The notes: generated from the sequence alone by a model not told the origin. A stretch of DNA of 64,000 bases from Buttiauxella agrestis (GCF_900446255.1 NZ_UIGI01000001.1:1266763-1330762), one strand, 5' to 3'. Shown: positions 33,446 through 43,470, counted from the stretch's first letter. Numbers and translations are program-made.

Positions 33446-33871
33446 ATGGAAATACGTGTTTTTCGCCAGGATGATTTCGAAGAAGTCATTACGCTTTGGG
33501 AACGTTGCGACTTACTGCGTCCGTGGAACGATCCTGAAATGGATATTGAACGCAAACTCAACCATGACGCCGATCTGTTTTTGGTGGCCGAAGTGGGCGG
33601 TGCAGTCGTTGGCTCATTAATGGGCGGCTACGACGGACACCGCGGCTCTGCTTATTATCTCGGTGTGCATCCAGAATATCGGGGGCGCGGTATCGCTAAT
33701 GCGCTGTTAAGCCGTCTTGAGAAAAAGCTTATCGCCCGCGGCTGCCCAAAAATTCATATCATGGTGCGCGAAGAAAACGACCTGGTGATTGGCATGTACG
33801 AGCGTCTCGAATATGAGCAGCAGGATGTGGTTTTACTCGGCAAACGTCTGATTGAAGATCAAGAATATTAA
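33446..33871 (+). CDS. ypeA: YpeA, GNAT-family acetyltransferase
   Basis: Single-domain GNAT N-acetyltransferase of 141 residues; the acetyl-CoA loop [11 protein letters not shown] is present. The start at 33446 ([11 protein letters not shown]) has a GGTGG ribosome site and gives the E. coli length; the frame is open from 33341 but that part is not conserved. The stop overlaps the yfeZ start (TAATG). The substrate is unknown. Confidence 0.93.
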   Translation: MEIRVFRQDDFEEVITLWERCDLLRPWNDPEMDIERKLNHDADLFLVAEVGGAVVGSLMGGYDGHRGSAYYLGVHPEYRGRGIANALLSRLEKKLIARGCPKIHIMVREENDLVIGMYERLEYEQQDVVLLGKRLIEDQEY

Positions 33872-34317
33872 TGCCTTATCTCTATCCACCTTCGGATTAC
33901 GATACACACGGTAATCTGAAAACACCCTTTTTGTTTTGGTGCATCCTCCTGTTGCAGGCGCGAACCTGGTTTGTGTTAGTGCTGGCGGCGGCGTCCCGTC
34001 AACAGGGCGATGCCATTCTCGGTGTGTTCTATCCCGAGCGCGACAATTTTTGGTATGGGCTTTTGCCCGGTGTTCCTGCGGCCCTGGCCTTTATGATTAG
34101 CGGTCGCCGCCATTTGTATCCGCGATTATGGTCAGCCTGGCGTTGGGTGTTAATCGCCGCGCAGGCAGGCGTTTTGGCCTGGCAACTTTGGTTGATATGG
34201 CAGGGGGAAGAACTCACCCCGGTGACGTTAGCGCTGCTGATTGCCGATATTTTTGCCCTGTGGTGGTTGTGTACCAGCCGCCGATTACGCGATTACTTCA
34301 CCCTTAGCCGTGAATAA
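33871..34317 (+). CDS. yfeZ: YfeZ, inner-membrane protein (DUF2919)
   Basis: Hydrophobic protein of 148 residues with four predicted transmembrane helices (about 21-44, 65-78, 87-110 and 116-135). The start overlaps the ypeA stop by one base, indicating coupling. The E. coli orthologue sits at the same place; function is unknown. Confidence 0.9.
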   Translation: MPYLYPPSDYDTHGNLKTPFLFWCILLLQARTWFVLVLAAASRQQGDAILGVFYPERDNFWYGLLPGVPAALAFMISGRRHLYPRLWSAWRWVLIAAQAGVLAWQLWLIWQGEELTPVTLALLIADIFALWWLCTSRRLRDYFTLSRE

Positions 34318-34381
34318 CCTGGCACTTTTGGGAAAGTTTGCACTCCAAAGCGCGTACCCATGCTTAATAAAGGAATTTCTA

Positions 34382-34957
34382 ATGAAAACTCTGCGCCTGA
34401 TGCTAGTAGGGCTGCCACTGCTTCTGAGCGGTTGTTCGACGCTGTCTTCTGTCAACTGGTCTGCGGCAAATCCCTGGAACTGGTTTGGTTCATCGCTTGA
34501 AGTGAGCGAGCAGGGAGTGGGTGAGTTAAATGCCAGCACGCCGATGGATGAAAAGGCCGTCAGCAGCGCTTTGAATGACAATTATCGTCTGCGCAGCGGC
34601 ATGAAAACCGATAATGGCGAGATTGTCCGATTCTTTGAAGCGATGGACGATAAAACCGTGATGGTTATCGTCAACGGCGAGAAGGGCACCGTCAGCCGCG
34701 TTGATGTATTGGATAGCGACATCGAAACCGATAGCGGCGTGAAGATTGGCACCACCTTCAGCGATCTCTACGACAAAGCATTTGGCGCGTGTGTCAAAGG
34801 GGCTGGAGATGATAGCGAAAGTGTTGAGTGTAAGGCTAAAGACAGCCAGCACATCAGCTACATTTTTAGCGGCGAATGGCATGGCGGGCAGGAGTTGATG
34901 CCGTCTGACGATACGCTCAAAACCTGGAAGGTCAGCAAAATTATCTGGCGTCGATAA
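34382..34957 (+). CDS. yfeY: YfeY, lipoprotein (DUF1131)
   Basis: Lipoprotein of 191 residues: short signal peptide with lipobox LLSGC, so Cys18 is the predicted lipid attachment site. The rest is one domain with the conserved beginning SSVNWSAANPWNWFG. The ATG at 34382 lies behind AAAGGA; the longer frame overlapping yfeZ is not conserved. E. coli yfeY is under sigma-E; I did not find a clear sigma-E promoter here. Function is unknown. Confidence 0.93.
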   Translation: MKTLRLMLVGLPLLLSGCSTLSSVNWSAANPWNWFGSSLEVSEQGVGELNASTPMDEKAVSSALNDNYRLRSGMKTDNGEIVRFFEAMDDKTVMVIVNGEKGTVSRVDVLDSDIETDSGVKIGTTFSDLYDKAFGACVKGAGDDSESVECKAKDSQHISYIFSGEWHGGQELMPSDDTLKTWKVSKIIWRR

Positions 34958-35023
34958 AAATTAACGCCTGGTTTGCGCCTTCTCAAGAAGGCGTAGCCGT
35001 AATTGGGTATCATAAGGGAATAA

Positions 35024-35052
35024 ACGCCACGTAGAGTGGCGTATGTTTTTTT
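35024..35052 (+). terminator. Intrinsic terminator abutting the yfeX ribosome site
   Basis: Stem ACGCCAC / GTGGCGT with a 5-nt loop, three intervening bases, then seven T. The yfeX ribosome site GGAGG begins directly after the T-run (35053). It can end yfeY transcription; as it also precedes yfeX closely, it might attenuate yfeX. Confidence 0.8.
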
Positions 35053-35061
35053 GGAGGATTC

Positions 35062-35961
35062 ATGTCTCGTGTTCAATCTGGCATTCTGCCGGAACATTGT
35101 CGCGCCGCCGTTTGGCTGGAAGCGAGTATTCAGGGCGATTTCGATGCCATTCGCCAGGGCTGCAAAACCTTTAATCAATCGCTCAGTGCGCTTCAGGATA
35201 AATTCCCGGATGCTAACTTAGGCGCGGTGGTGGCGTTTGGTCACGACTTATGGCGCGATTTAAGCGGCGGCGTGGGTGCGATCGAGCTGAAAAACTTTGC
35301 TCCGTTGGGCAAAGGCCTGGCACCGGCGACTCAGCATGATGTGATGATCCACATTCTTTCTCTGCGACATGATGTGAATTTCACTCTGGCGCAAGCGGCA
35401 CTGGCTGCATTTGGCGACGCGCTGAAAATTGAAGAAGAAATCCACGGTTTCCGTTGGGTTGAAGAACGTGACCTGAGCGGTTTTGTTGATGGTACTGAAA
35501 ACCCGCAGGGCGAAGAGACTCGCCGTGAAGTGGCTGTGATTAACGACGGTGTGGATGCGGGCGGCAGCTACGTGTTTGTGCAGCGTTGGGAACATAATCT
35601 CAACCAGTTAAACCGCATGAGCGTTCACGATCAGGAAATGATTATTGGCCGTACTAAAGAGGCCAATGAAGAGATTGACGGTGACGAGCGCCCGGAAACC
35701 TCTCACTTAACCCGTGTCGATTTGAAAGAAAACGGCAAAGGCTTGAAGATTGTACGCCAGAGCCTGCCATACGGCACCGCCAGCGGCCCGCATGGCCTGT
35801 ACTTCATCGCTTATTGTGCGCGTTTGCATAACATCGAACAGCAGTTATTGAGCATGTTTGGCGAAACCGACGGTAAGCGTGACGGCATGTTGCGTTTTAC
35901 CAAACCAGTGACCGGTGGTTATTACTTCGCGCCTTCTTTAGATAAGCTATTGAGCCTGTAG
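35062..35961 (+). CDS. yfeX: YfeX, Dyp-type heme peroxidase
   Basis: Cytoplasmic dye-decolorising-type peroxidase of 299 residues. The GXXDG motif appears as GFVDGTENP with the distal Asp; a proximal His lies in the later region ending in [13 protein letters not shown], and a conserved Arg in IVRQSLPYG is a further active-site candidate. E. coli YfeX oxidises porphyrinogens and was once proposed to remove iron from heme. Start and length match the orthologue. Confidence 0.95.
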   Translation: MSRVQSGILPEHCRAAVWLEASIQGDFDAIRQGCKTFNQSLSALQDKFPDANLGAVVAFGHDLWRDLSGGVGAIELKNFAPLGKGLAPATQHDVMIHILSLRHDVNFTLAQAALAAFGDALKIEEEIHGFRWVEERDLSGFVDGTENPQGEETRREVAVINDGVDAGGSYVFVQRWEHNLNQLNRMSVHDQEMIIGRTKEANEEIDGDERPETSHLTRVDLKENGKGLKIVRQSLPYGTASGPHGLYFIAYCARLHNIEQQLLSMFGETDGKRDGMLRFTKPVTGGYYFAPSLDKLLSL

Positions 35962-36104
35962 AGTAAAATGGTGGATGGCGCTTGCGCTTATCCCCCCTAC
36001 AACGGCTGTCATCTCTTCTGGCGCGTCACCCACCGCGCCTGATTTTTGTCTTAGATCCCTTTCTTATTGCAAATCACTAAACGATATATAAAACCGTTAC
36101 AGCT

Positions 36105-36133
36105 TTGACACTCGTTATAAATACACTGGTAAC
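36105..36133 (+). promoter_or_regulatory. Candidate cysP promoter
   Basis: A consensus -35 TTGACA with a poor -10 (GGTAAC) at 17-bp spacing, as expected of an activator-dependent promoter. In E. coli cysP is switched on by CysB with N-acetylserine. The region 36060-36172 is A/T-rich; I could not mark the CysB site itself. Confidence 0.4.
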
Positions 36134-36172
36134 CATAAAGCTCGGCGGTTAACACATTTATAAGGGTGCCAA

Positions 36173-37189
36173 ATGGTCAATACGTCAGTCAAAAAAGTCT
36201 GGAGTGCTCTGGTTGTTTCTGCGTTGCTGGCAGGTTCAGCTCACGCGACAGAACTGCTGAACAGCTCTTATGATGTGTCTCGCGAGCTGTTTGCTGCCCT
36301 GAATCCTGCTTTCCAGAAACAGTGGGCTGCGGAAAATAACGGTGACAAGCTGGTGATTAAACAATCTCATGCCGGGTCATCAAAACAGGCACTGGCGATT
36401 CTGCAAGGTTTAAAAGCTGACGTAGTAACTTATAACCAGGTTTCGGATGTGCAGATCCTGCACGACAAAGGCAACCTGATCCCCGCTGACTGGCAGACCC
36501 GTTTACCCAACAACAGTTCGCCGTTTTATTCCACCATGGCGTTCCTGGTGCGCAAAGGTAATCCGAAAAATATCCACGACTGGAGCGATTTGGTTCGCCC
36601 GGATGTGAAACTGATTTTCCCGAATCCGAAAACCTCGGGTAACGCGCGCTACACCTATTTAGGTGCGTGGGGGGCGGCGAATAAAGCTGACGGTGGCGAT
36701 AAAGCCAAAACCGAACAGTACATGACGCAGTTCCTGAAAAACGTTGAAGTGTTCGATACCGGTGGCCGTGGCGCTACGACGACATTTGTTGAGCGTAACC
36801 TCGGCGATGTGCTGATTAGCTTTGAGTCAGAAGTGAACAACATTCGTAACCAGTACGCCAAAGACGGCTACGAAGTCGTGGTGCCAAAGGTCAACATTCT
36901 TGCTGAATTCCCGGTGGCCTGGGTGGATAAAAACGTTAAAGCCAACGGCACCGAAAAAGCCGCGAAAGAATACCTGAATTTCCTGTACAGCCCGGCGGCG
37001 CAAACCATCATCACTGACTATTACTACCGCGTGAATAACCCGGAAGTAATGGCGAAGCTGAAAGATAAATTCCCGCAGACCGACCTGTTCCGCGTGGAAG
37101 ATGAATTTGGCGGCTGGCCGGAAGCGATGAAAACCCACTTTGCCAGTGGCGGTGAGTTCGATAAGTTGCTCGGCAAGGGGCGTGAGTAA
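36173..37189 (+). CDS. cysP: CysP, thiosulfate/sulfate-binding protein
   Basis: Periplasmic binding protein of 338 residues feeding the CysTWA transporter. Sec signal peptide [19 protein letters not shown] and AGSAHA cleavage before TELL. The sulfate-binding family motif [13 protein letters not shown] is present. The stop overlaps cysT by one base (TAATG). First gene of the sulfate uptake operon; in E. coli ucpA lies next to it, but here yfeX does. Confidence 0.97.
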   Translation: MVNTSVKKVWSALVVSALLAGSAHATELLNSSYDVSRELFAALNPAFQKQWAAENNGDKLVIKQSHAGSSKQALAILQGLKADVVTYNQVSDVQILHDKGNLIPADWQTRLPNNSSPFYSTMAFLVRKGNPKNIHDWSDLVRPDVKLIFPNPKTSGNARYTYLGAWGAANKADGGDKAKTEQYMTQFLKNVEVFDTGGRGATTTFVERNLGDVLISFESEVNNIRNQYAKDGYEVVVPKVNILAEFPVAWVDKNVKANGTEKAAKEYLNFLYSPAAQTIITDYYYRVNNPEVMAKLKDKFPQTDLFRVEDEFGGWPEAMKTHFASGGEFDKLLGKGRE

Positions 37190-38022
37190 TGTTTGCTGTT
37201 GCTTCTAAACGGGTGCTGCCGGGCTTTACCTTAAGCCTCGGCACCAGTTTGTTGTTTGTCTGTTTGATTTTACTGCTGCCACTCAGTGCGCTGGTGATGC
37301 AGCTTTCTGAGATGACGCTGGCTCAGTATTGGGAAGTGATTACTAACCCGCAGGTGGTGGCAGCTTATAAAGTCACGCTGCTGTCGGCGGGGGTTGCATC
37401 AATCTTTAACGGCGCGTTTGGCATGTTGATGGCGTGGATTTTAACGCGTTATCAATTTCCTGGCCGCAGCCTGCTTGATGCTTTGATGGACTTGCCGTTT
37501 GCACTGCCAACCGCCGTTGCAGGTTTAACGCTGGCGGGGCTGTTTTCCGTTAACGGTTGGTATGGCGAGTGGTTGGCACAGTTTGGCATCAAAGTGACTT
37601 ACACCTGGTTGGGTATTGCTGTGGCCATGGCCTTTACCAGTATTCCGTTTGTAGTACGCACCATTCAGCCTGTGCTTGAAGAACTCGGGCCAGAATACGA
37701 AGAAGCGGCGGAAACTCTGGGCGCGACGCGCTGGCAGAGCTTCCGCCGCGTGATTTTACCGGAGCTTTCTCCGGCGTTAATGGCAGGCGTTGCGTTGTCA
37801 TTCACCCGCAGCCTGGGGGAATTCGGTGCGGTGATTTTCATCGCCGGGAACATCGCCTGGAAAACCGAAGTCACCTCGCTGATGATTTTCGTGCGTTTGC
37901 AGGAGTTTGACTACCCGGCAGCCAGCGCGATTGCTTCGGTCATTCTCGCCGCGTCATTGCTGCTGTTGTTCACCATTAACACGTTGCAAAGCCGCTTTGG
38001 TCGGCGCGTGGTAGGTCACTGA
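37189..38022 (+). CDS. cysT: CysT (CysU), sulfate/thiosulfate permease
   Basis: ABC transporter inner-membrane subunit of 277 residues with six predicted helices. The EAA loop that contacts CysA is EEAAETLGATRWQSFRRV. It forms the channel with CysW. One-base overlap with both cysP and cysW (TGATG) points to tight translational coupling. Confidence 0.97.
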   Translation: MFAVASKRVLPGFTLSLGTSLLFVCLILLLPLSALVMQLSEMTLAQYWEVITNPQVVAAYKVTLLSAGVASIFNGAFGMLMAWILTRYQFPGRSLLDALMDLPFALPTAVAGLTLAGLFSVNGWYGEWLAQFGIKVTYTWLGIAVAMAFTSIPFVVRTIQPVLEELGPEYEEAAETLGATRWQSFRRVILPELSPALMAGVALSFTRSLGEFGAVIFIAGNIAWKTEVTSLMIFVRLQEFDYPAASAIASVILAASLLLLFTINTLQSRFGRRVVGH

Positions 38023-38897
38023 TGACGGACGTAACTGAATTGAAAAGCTATCGCCGTACCGGTTTTAACTGGGGAAAATGGGCGCTGATTGGTATCGGCG
38101 TGCTGATTTCGTTTTTGCTGCTGGTGGTGCCGGTCGCCTCAATTTTTGCGCAGGCATTCTCGAAAGGTTTGATGCCTGCGCTGAACAATATCGTCGACCC
38201 GGATATGCTGCACGCCATCTGGCTGACGGTCATGATTGCGTTGATTACCGTGCCGGTAAACCTGGTCTTCGGTATTTTGCTGGCCTGGCTGGTGACACGT
38301 TTTGATTTCCCAGGTCGCCAGTTATTACTCACGCTGCTGGATATTCCATTTGCGGTTTCGCCTGTGGTTGCCGGCCTGGTTTATCTGCTGTTTTACGGAT
38401 CTAACGGCCCGCTGGCGGGCTTTATGGACGAACATAACATTCAGATTATGTTCGCCTGGCCGGGCATGGTGCTGGTGACAATTTTCGTCACCTGCCCATT
38501 TGTGGTTCGCGAACTGGTGCCGGTGATGTTAAGCCAGGGCAGCCAGGAAGACGAAGCTGCAATTTTGCTGGGTGCATCCGGCTGGCAGATGTTTCGCCGC
38601 GTGACATTGCCGAATATTCGCTGGGCGCTGCTTTACGGTGTGGTGTTAACCAACGCTCGCGCCATTGGTGAATTTGGTGCGGTGTCGGTGGTATCCGGTT
38701 CTATTCGCGGTGAGACATTCTCGCTGCCGTTACAGATTGAATTGCTACAGCAGGATTACAACACCGTCGGTTCGTTTACCGCGGCGGCGTTGTTGACTCT
38801 GATGGCAATCGTTACGTTGTTTTTAAAGAGTGCGGTGCAGTGGCGTTTGAATAGCCAGGAAAAACGCCTGCAACAGGAGGGGAATCATGAGCATTGA
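38022..38897 (+). CDS. cysW: CysW, sulfate/thiosulfate permease
   Basis: Second channel subunit of the sulfate ABC transporter, 291 residues, six predicted helices, EAA loop [19 protein letters not shown]. Overlaps the cysA start by 11 bp, whose ribosome site (AGGAGGGG) lies inside the cysW 3' end. Confidence 0.97.
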   Translation: MTDVTELKSYRRTGFNWGKWALIGIGVLISFLLLVVPVASIFAQAFSKGLMPALNNIVDPDMLHAIWLTVMIALITVPVNLVFGILLAWLVTRFDFPGRQLLLTLLDIPFAVSPVVAGLVYLLFYGSNGPLAGFMDEHNIQIMFAWPGMVLVTIFVTCPFVVRELVPVMLSQGSQEDEAAILLGASGWQMFRRVTLPNIRWALLYGVVLTNARAIGEFGAVSVVSGSIRGETFSLPLQIELLQQDYNTVGSFTAAALLTLMAIVTLFLKSAVQWRLNSQEKRLQQEGNHEH

Positions 38898-39987
38898 TAT
38901 TACCAATATTAAGAAATCTTTTGGTCGCACCCAGGTGCTGAATGATATCTCGCTGGATATCCCTTCTGGTCAAATGGTGGCGCTTTTAGGGCCATCGGGT
39001 TCCGGTAAAACGACGTTGTTGCGTATTATTGCGGGACTTGAGCACCAGAACAGCGGGCGTATTAGTTTCCATGGCACCGATGTCAGTCGAATTCATGCGC
39101 GTGAACGTAAAGTCGGATTTGTATTCCAGCATTACGCGCTGTTCCGCCATATGACGGTGTTCGATAACATCGCTTTTGGTCTGACGGTGCTACCTCGCCG
39201 CGAACGCCCGTCGGCGGCGGTGATTAAACAAAAAGTCACCCGTTTGCTGGAGATGGTGCAGCTGTCACATCTGGCCGATCGTTTTCCGGCACAGCTTTCT
39301 GGTGGTCAGAAACAGCGTGTGGCGTTGGCGCGTGCATTAGCGGTTGAACCGCAAATCCTGTTGCTTGATGAGCCATTTGGCGCGCTGGATGCGCAAGTGC
39401 GTAAAGAGCTACGCCGCTGGCTGCGCCAGTTACATGAAGAATTGAAGTTCACTAGCGTGTTTGTTACGCACGACCAGGAAGAAGCGATGGAAGTCGCGGA
39501 TCGCGTGGTGGTGATGAGCCAGGGGAATATCGAGCAGGTTGATACGCCGGAAGCCGTATGGCGTGAACCGGCGACTCGCTTCGTGCTGGAGTTCCTCGGC
39601 GAAGTGAATCGCATGAAGGGGATTGTGCGCGGGAGCCAGTTCCATGTTGGCGCACACCGCTGGCCGCTTGGCTTCACACCGGCACATCAGGGGCCCGTCG
39701 ATCTGTTCTTGCGCCCGTGGGAAGTAGACGTCAGTCGCCGTACCAACCTTGATTCACCGCTGCCGGTGCAGGTGCTGGAAATCAGTCCACGCGGGCATTA
39801 TATGCAGCTGGTTGTGCAGCCGTTGGGCTGGTATGACGAACCTTTGACGGTTGTGCTGCGCGAAGACCATGTTCCTGTGCGGGGTGAGCGCCTGTTTGTC
39901 GGCCTGCAACATGCGCGTCTATATGATGGGAAGAACAGAATTCACAGTACTTATAATGGCCAGGTAGACCTCGCGCAATCAGCCTGA
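38887..39987 (+). CDS. cysA: CysA, sulfate/thiosulfate ABC ATPase
   Basis: Cytoplasmic ATPase of 366 residues powering the CysPTWA importer. Walker [10 protein letters not shown], signature [15 protein letters not shown], Walker [12 protein letters not shown] and the H-loop [14 protein letters not shown] are intact. A C-terminal TOBE-like regulatory domain follows from about 240. The start is inside cysW. Confidence 0.98.
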   Translation: MSIDITNIKKSFGRTQVLNDISLDIPSGQMVALLGPSGSGKTTLLRIIAGLEHQNSGRISFHGTDVSRIHARERKVGFVFQHYALFRHMTVFDNIAFGLTVLPRRERPSAAVIKQKVTRLLEMVQLSHLADRFPAQLSGGQKQRVALARALAVEPQILLLDEPFGALDAQVRKELRRWLRQLHEELKFTSVFVTHDQEEAMEVADRVVVMSQGNIEQVDTPEAVWREPATRFVLEFLGEVNRMKGIVRGSQFHVGAHRWPLGFTPAHQGPVDLFLRPWEVDVSRRTNLDSPLPVQVLEISPRGHYMQLVVQPLGWYDEPLTVVLREDHVPVRGERLFVGLQHARLYDGKNRIHSTYNGQVDLAQSA

Positions 39988-40017
39988 TAAGTTTACTGAA
40001 CAACACGACACGCAAAG

Positions 40018-40048
40018 GCGGCCCACGTGGCCGCTTTTCTTATTTTTT
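40018..40048 (+). terminator. Hairpin between cysA and cysM
   Basis: Stem GCGGCC / GGCCGC with a CACGT loop and a T-rich tail running into the cysM leader. It probably ends part of the cysPTWA transcripts, with cysM reached by read-through. Confidence 0.7.
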
Positions 40049-40058
40049 GGACAGGCAA

Positions 40059-40970
40059 GTGAACACCTTAGAAAGCACGATTGGCAATACGCCTCTGGTT
40101 AAATTACAGCGCACTGGCCTTGATAATGGCAGTGAAATTTGGGTAAAGCTTGAGGGGAATAACCCCGCAGGCTCGGTAAAAGACAGAGCGGCACTTTCTA
40201 TGATTGTGCGTGCAGAAGCTCGCGGTGAAATCTCCCCAGGAGATACGCTCATTGAAGCGACCAGCGGCAATACCGGCATTGCGCTGGCGATGATTGCCGC
40301 GCTCAAAGGCTATCGAATGAAGCTGTTAATGCCTGACAACATGAGTATGGAACGCAAAGCGGCGATGCAGGCTTATGGCGCAGAACTGATTCTGGTGACG
40401 AAAGAGCAGGGCATGGAAGGCGCGCGTGAAATGGCACGTTTGATGGATGAGCGAGGCGAGGGCAAAGTTCTCGATCAATTCAACAACCCTGATAATCCGT
40501 ATGCGCATTACAGCACTACCGGGCCGGAAATCTGGCGGCAAACCCAGGGGCGAATCACGCACTTCGTCTCAAGCATGGGAACGACCGGAACAGTCACGGG
40601 TGTCAGCCAGTTTATGCGTGAGCAAGACAAACCCGTCACCATTGTGGGTTTGCAGCCCGAAGATGGCAGCAGTATCCCAGGGATTCGTCGTTGGCCGGAA
40701 GAGTGGTTGCCGAAGATTTTCAACCCTAATCTGGTTGATGAAGTGATTGATATGTCACAAGTCGAAGCCGAGAGAACCATGCGCAAACTTGCGCGTGAAG
40801 AGGGAATTTTCTGCGGTGTGAGTTCTGGCGGTGCGGTGGCTGGTGCATTACGTGTCGCGCAAGCCAATCCCGGTGCTGTAGTGGTGGCGATTATCTGCGA
40901 TCGCGGCGATCGTTATTTATCAACCGGCGTATTTGGCGAAGAGAGTTACTCGCAAGGTTCTGGTATTTAA
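40059..40970 (+). CDS. cysM: CysM, cysteine synthase B
   Basis: PLP enzyme of 303 residues. It makes cysteine from O-acetylserine and sulfide, and S-sulfocysteine from thiosulfate, which explains its place behind the thiosulfate transporter. Schiff-base Lys41 lies in NPAGSVKDRAAL; the phosphate loop is TSGNTG. The GTG at 40059 gives the E. coli length and N-terminus (NTLESTIGNTPLV); a TTG at 40047 is an alternative. The other isoenzyme, cysK, lies 8 kb away. Confidence 0.96.
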   Translation: MNTLESTIGNTPLVKLQRTGLDNGSEIWVKLEGNNPAGSVKDRAALSMIVRAEARGEISPGDTLIEATSGNTGIALAMIAALKGYRMKLLMPDNMSMERKAAMQAYGAELILVTKEQGMEGAREMARLMDERGEGKVLDQFNNPDNPYAHYSTTGPEIWRQTQGRITHFVSSMGTTGTVTGVSQFMREQDKPVTIVGLQPEDGSSIPGIRRWPEEWLPKIFNPNLVDEVIDMSQVEAERTMRKLAREEGIFCGVSSGGAVAGALRVAQANPGAVVVAIICDRGDRYLSTGVFGEESYSQGSGI

Positions 40971-40988
40971 TTTCTGAATGATTTTCGC

Positions 40989-41015
40989 GTAGGGTGAGTA
41001 ACACCCTACAAAACC
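40989..41015 (+). terminator. Terminator of cysM
   Basis: Perfect 8-bp stem GTAGGGTG / CACCCTAC with AGTAA loop; the tail is only weakly T-rich. It separates cysM from the rhamnosidase cassette. Confidence 0.65.
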
Positions 41016-41179
41016 TTTTCCTCGCAATCACCCTCACTAATCTCATTTATTCGTCAAAAATGATAGTAACCTCACGGCGACTTACGCCGTAGTGCCATTT
41101 TGCCGTAATGACTTGTCATTAATATTAAGCTCTAATATCTCTATCACCACGATGTAATAAATCACTGGCAGATGAATAG

Positions 41180-42037
41180 ATGGAAATTAAGCAGCCACAA
41201 GACTTTTTTCTCTCAGAGGCACACGCCTTCTGTTTATTTATGTTGGATAATCAAGAAATGGCGGATGCCCATGGACATGATTTTGATGAGTTGGTTATTG
41301 TGCGTAGCGGTAGTGGTTTTCATATTATTAATGATCAGGTGGAGCTGGTATATGCGGGCGATTTCTTTTTTGTTTCAGCGAATGATACGCACTATTATGA
41401 ATCGACTAATAATCTTTCTCTGATTAATCTATTAGTTCATAAAGAACGACATTTTAGTTTTATAAATAACATCGATGTATTGCTTGATGTTATTAGAGAA
41501 AATGCCCGTGCATCAGCCAGAGAGTTTCTCTCTTTAAAGGGTAGTGAGCTTGAAAAGATCGTAGCGTTAACGGCAGAGGTAACAGCCAGACGTGATGACC
41601 ATTTTGATGCGGTTTACTTCTCTGCCACAGAAGCTGCCATTCTGGAAATCCTCTCTTTATTGTGTCGTAGCTTTACACGCAAAGGAGAAAAAAATCGCAA
41701 TGGTGAAAGTAGCGGGCAACGAATGCTTAATTATGTCAGGCAAAACTATTCCCGGCATATCAATTGGGACAATCTGTGTGAAGAGTGTGGTATGGCAAAG
41801 CGCACAATGTTTCGTTTCTTTAAAGAAATGACGGGTACCACACCTGAGAAATTCCAACAAATTTGTTGCTTGTTAAAAGCGCAAGAGCTGTTACGTACCA
41901 CCGATCGACCAATAAAAGAAGTGGCGTTATTTTGCGGATTTATTAACGCCTCACGATTAACTGATGTTTACAAAAAAAGATTTTCCCGTACTCCCTCGCA
42001 GGAAAGACATTTGAGTTTTTCAATTACTGAATCATAG
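41180..42037 (+). CDS. AraC-family regulator, RhaR/RhaS-like
   Basis: Transcriptional regulator of 285 residues. The N-terminal cupin (about 5-100) contains HGHDFDELVIVRSGSGFHI, close to the same region of E. coli RhaR (HTHDFCELVIV...), including the His-rich sugar-pocket strand. The C-terminal AraC domain (about 180-280) has two helix-turn-helix units: INWDNLCEECGMAKRTMFR and IKEVALFCGFINASRLTDVY. It is the first gene of a regulator-transporter-GH78 cassette, so L-rhamnose or a rhamnoside is the likely effector. The ribosome site is weak and the gene is A/T-rich. It is not RhaR or RhaS itself, as no rhaBAD is present. Confidence 0.85.
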   Translation: MEIKQPQDFFLSEAHAFCLFMLDNQEMADAHGHDFDELVIVRSGSGFHIINDQVELVYAGDFFFVSANDTHYYESTNNLSLINLLVHKERHFSFINNIDVLLDVIRENARASAREFLSLKGSELEKIVALTAEVTARRDDHFDAVYFSATEAAILEILSLLCRSFTRKGEKNRNGESSGQRMLNYVRQNYSRHINWDNLCEECGMAKRTMFRFFKEMTGTTPEKFQQICCLLKAQELLRTTDRPIKEVALFCGFINASRLTDVYKKRFSRTPSQERHLSFSITES

Positions 42038-42120
42038 TTTTGTTTTTATATTCGTGAGTTTTAATTTTTATGGGAAGAAGTGATACATGACGTAAGCGAT
42101 AATTCAATGGAGATAATATT

Positions 42121-43425
42121 ATGGATAAAACAAAAGCCATTAATCCCTGGTATATAGGGGGTGTTTCTGGCATGGCCTCATATATCGACTCGGCAGCGAT
42201 TGTTTCCAATGGCACCGCACTGGTTATTTATCAGAAAGCTATTGGCATTACGTCGACTGATATTGGCGTACTTTCGGGGGTACTCACCCTATGTATTGCT
42301 ATTGGAGCATTTTTAGGCGGCAGGCTGGGTGACCGACTCGGCAGACGTAAAGTCTTTATTTCCACCATGGCAATGATTTTTTTTGGATCGCTGATGCTGG
42401 CATTTGGCAAAACCTTTGTTGTTTTATTCACGGGGACGATTTTTGTTGGCCTGGCGACAGGCGCGGATTTGCCGGTTTCTTTGGCGACCATTGCAGAAGC
42501 TGCCAGTGATAAAAACCGTGGCAAGATTATTGGGTTATCCAATCTGCTATGGCTGGTAGGTATCAGCACCACGATGGGTATTTCAGCCGTCGTCGGGGGC
42601 TGGGGACAATTGGGGGCGCAAATTATGTATCTCCATGTCGGTGTAGTCGCCGTTGTATTACTGCTGTTGCGCCGGACTATTCCTGAATCACCAATGTGGT
42701 TGCTTGCTCGTGATGAGAATCGTCGCGGGGCGGCAACAATTCGCGCACAAAAGTCCTCGTTTAAAGATTTGCTGCAAGGAAAGTATTTATGGCCATTCGT
42801 GGCATTATGTTTTTTTTATACGCTGGTGAATCTTGCGGCAAATACTGGCGGTCAATTCGGAACTTATGTTGCCGTAAATGTAGTTGGTATTACGGTTGAA
42901 CAAAACTCGCTCTGGAATTTGTTACTGATGCCGGTGGGGGTATTGTCCGGTTTATTATTTATGAAAATAGTGGATACCTCAAAAAGAATGCCGGTGTTTA
43001 TTATTGGTGCACTCTTTTTTGCCGGCGGTTTCTTCATGCCAGTAATACTTAATTTCTCGGCAGCATCCTGGTTCTGCTTCCTTTTATTTACCGCCATCGG
43101 TAGTGGCATGGCATTTGAAGGTATTATGAAAGTGTGGTCACAAGAATCATTCCCGACCATGTTACGTTCAACGGCACAGGGTGCCATTGTAGGCATAGCA
43201 CGTTTATCGTGCGCATTATTAGCCTTTGTAACCCCGGTGTTGCTCGATGCCGGACCGGTGGCGTTATACATCATTCTTTCTTCAACTGTCGCCCTCGGCA
43301 TGTTTATTGGCTGGTTGTGTTTCCACCGCCAGCAAAGAAATGAATTTTCCAGTGAAGGTGAGTTGGTGATGGAAAATCATTCTAATACCTCTGCATTATC
43401 TGTCGAAGCCATTCAGACGAAATAA
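42121..43425 (+). CDS. MFS transporter, probable rhamnoside or sugar importer
   Basis: Major facilitator protein of 434 residues with twelve predicted helices. The loop between helices 2 and 3 carries the MFS signature GGRLGDRLGRRK (66-77), as in proton-coupled sugar and metabolite porters. No signal peptide; the C-terminal tail of about 35 residues is polar. Ribosome site GGAGA 8 nt upstream. It lies 83 bp after the AraC gene and 45 bp before the rhamnosidase gene, so it most likely imports the rhamnosidase substrate. The exact substrate cannot be read from sequence. Confidence 0.82.
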   Translation: MDKTKAINPWYIGGVSGMASYIDSAAIVSNGTALVIYQKAIGITSTDIGVLSGVLTLCIAIGAFLGGRLGDRLGRRKVFISTMAMIFFGSLMLAFGKTFVVLFTGTIFVGLATGADLPVSLATIAEAASDKNRGKIIGLSNLLWLVGISTTMGISAVVGGWGQLGAQIMYLHVGVVAVVLLLLRRTIPESPMWLLARDENRRGAATIRAQKSSFKDLLQGKYLWPFVALCFFYTLVNLAANTGGQFGTYVAVNVVGITVEQNSLWNLLLMPVGVLSGLLFMKIVDTSKRMPVFIIGALFFAGGFFMPVILNFSAASWFCFLLFTAIGSGMAFEGIMKVWSQESFPTMLRSTAQGAIVGIARLSCALLAFVTPVLLDAGPVALYIILSSTVALGMFIGWLCFHRQQRNEFSSEGELVMENHSNTSALSVEAIQTK

Positions 43426-43470
43426 ATATTCGGTTTGTATAAAATGGAATGATTAAAGGAGCCTGTCATT

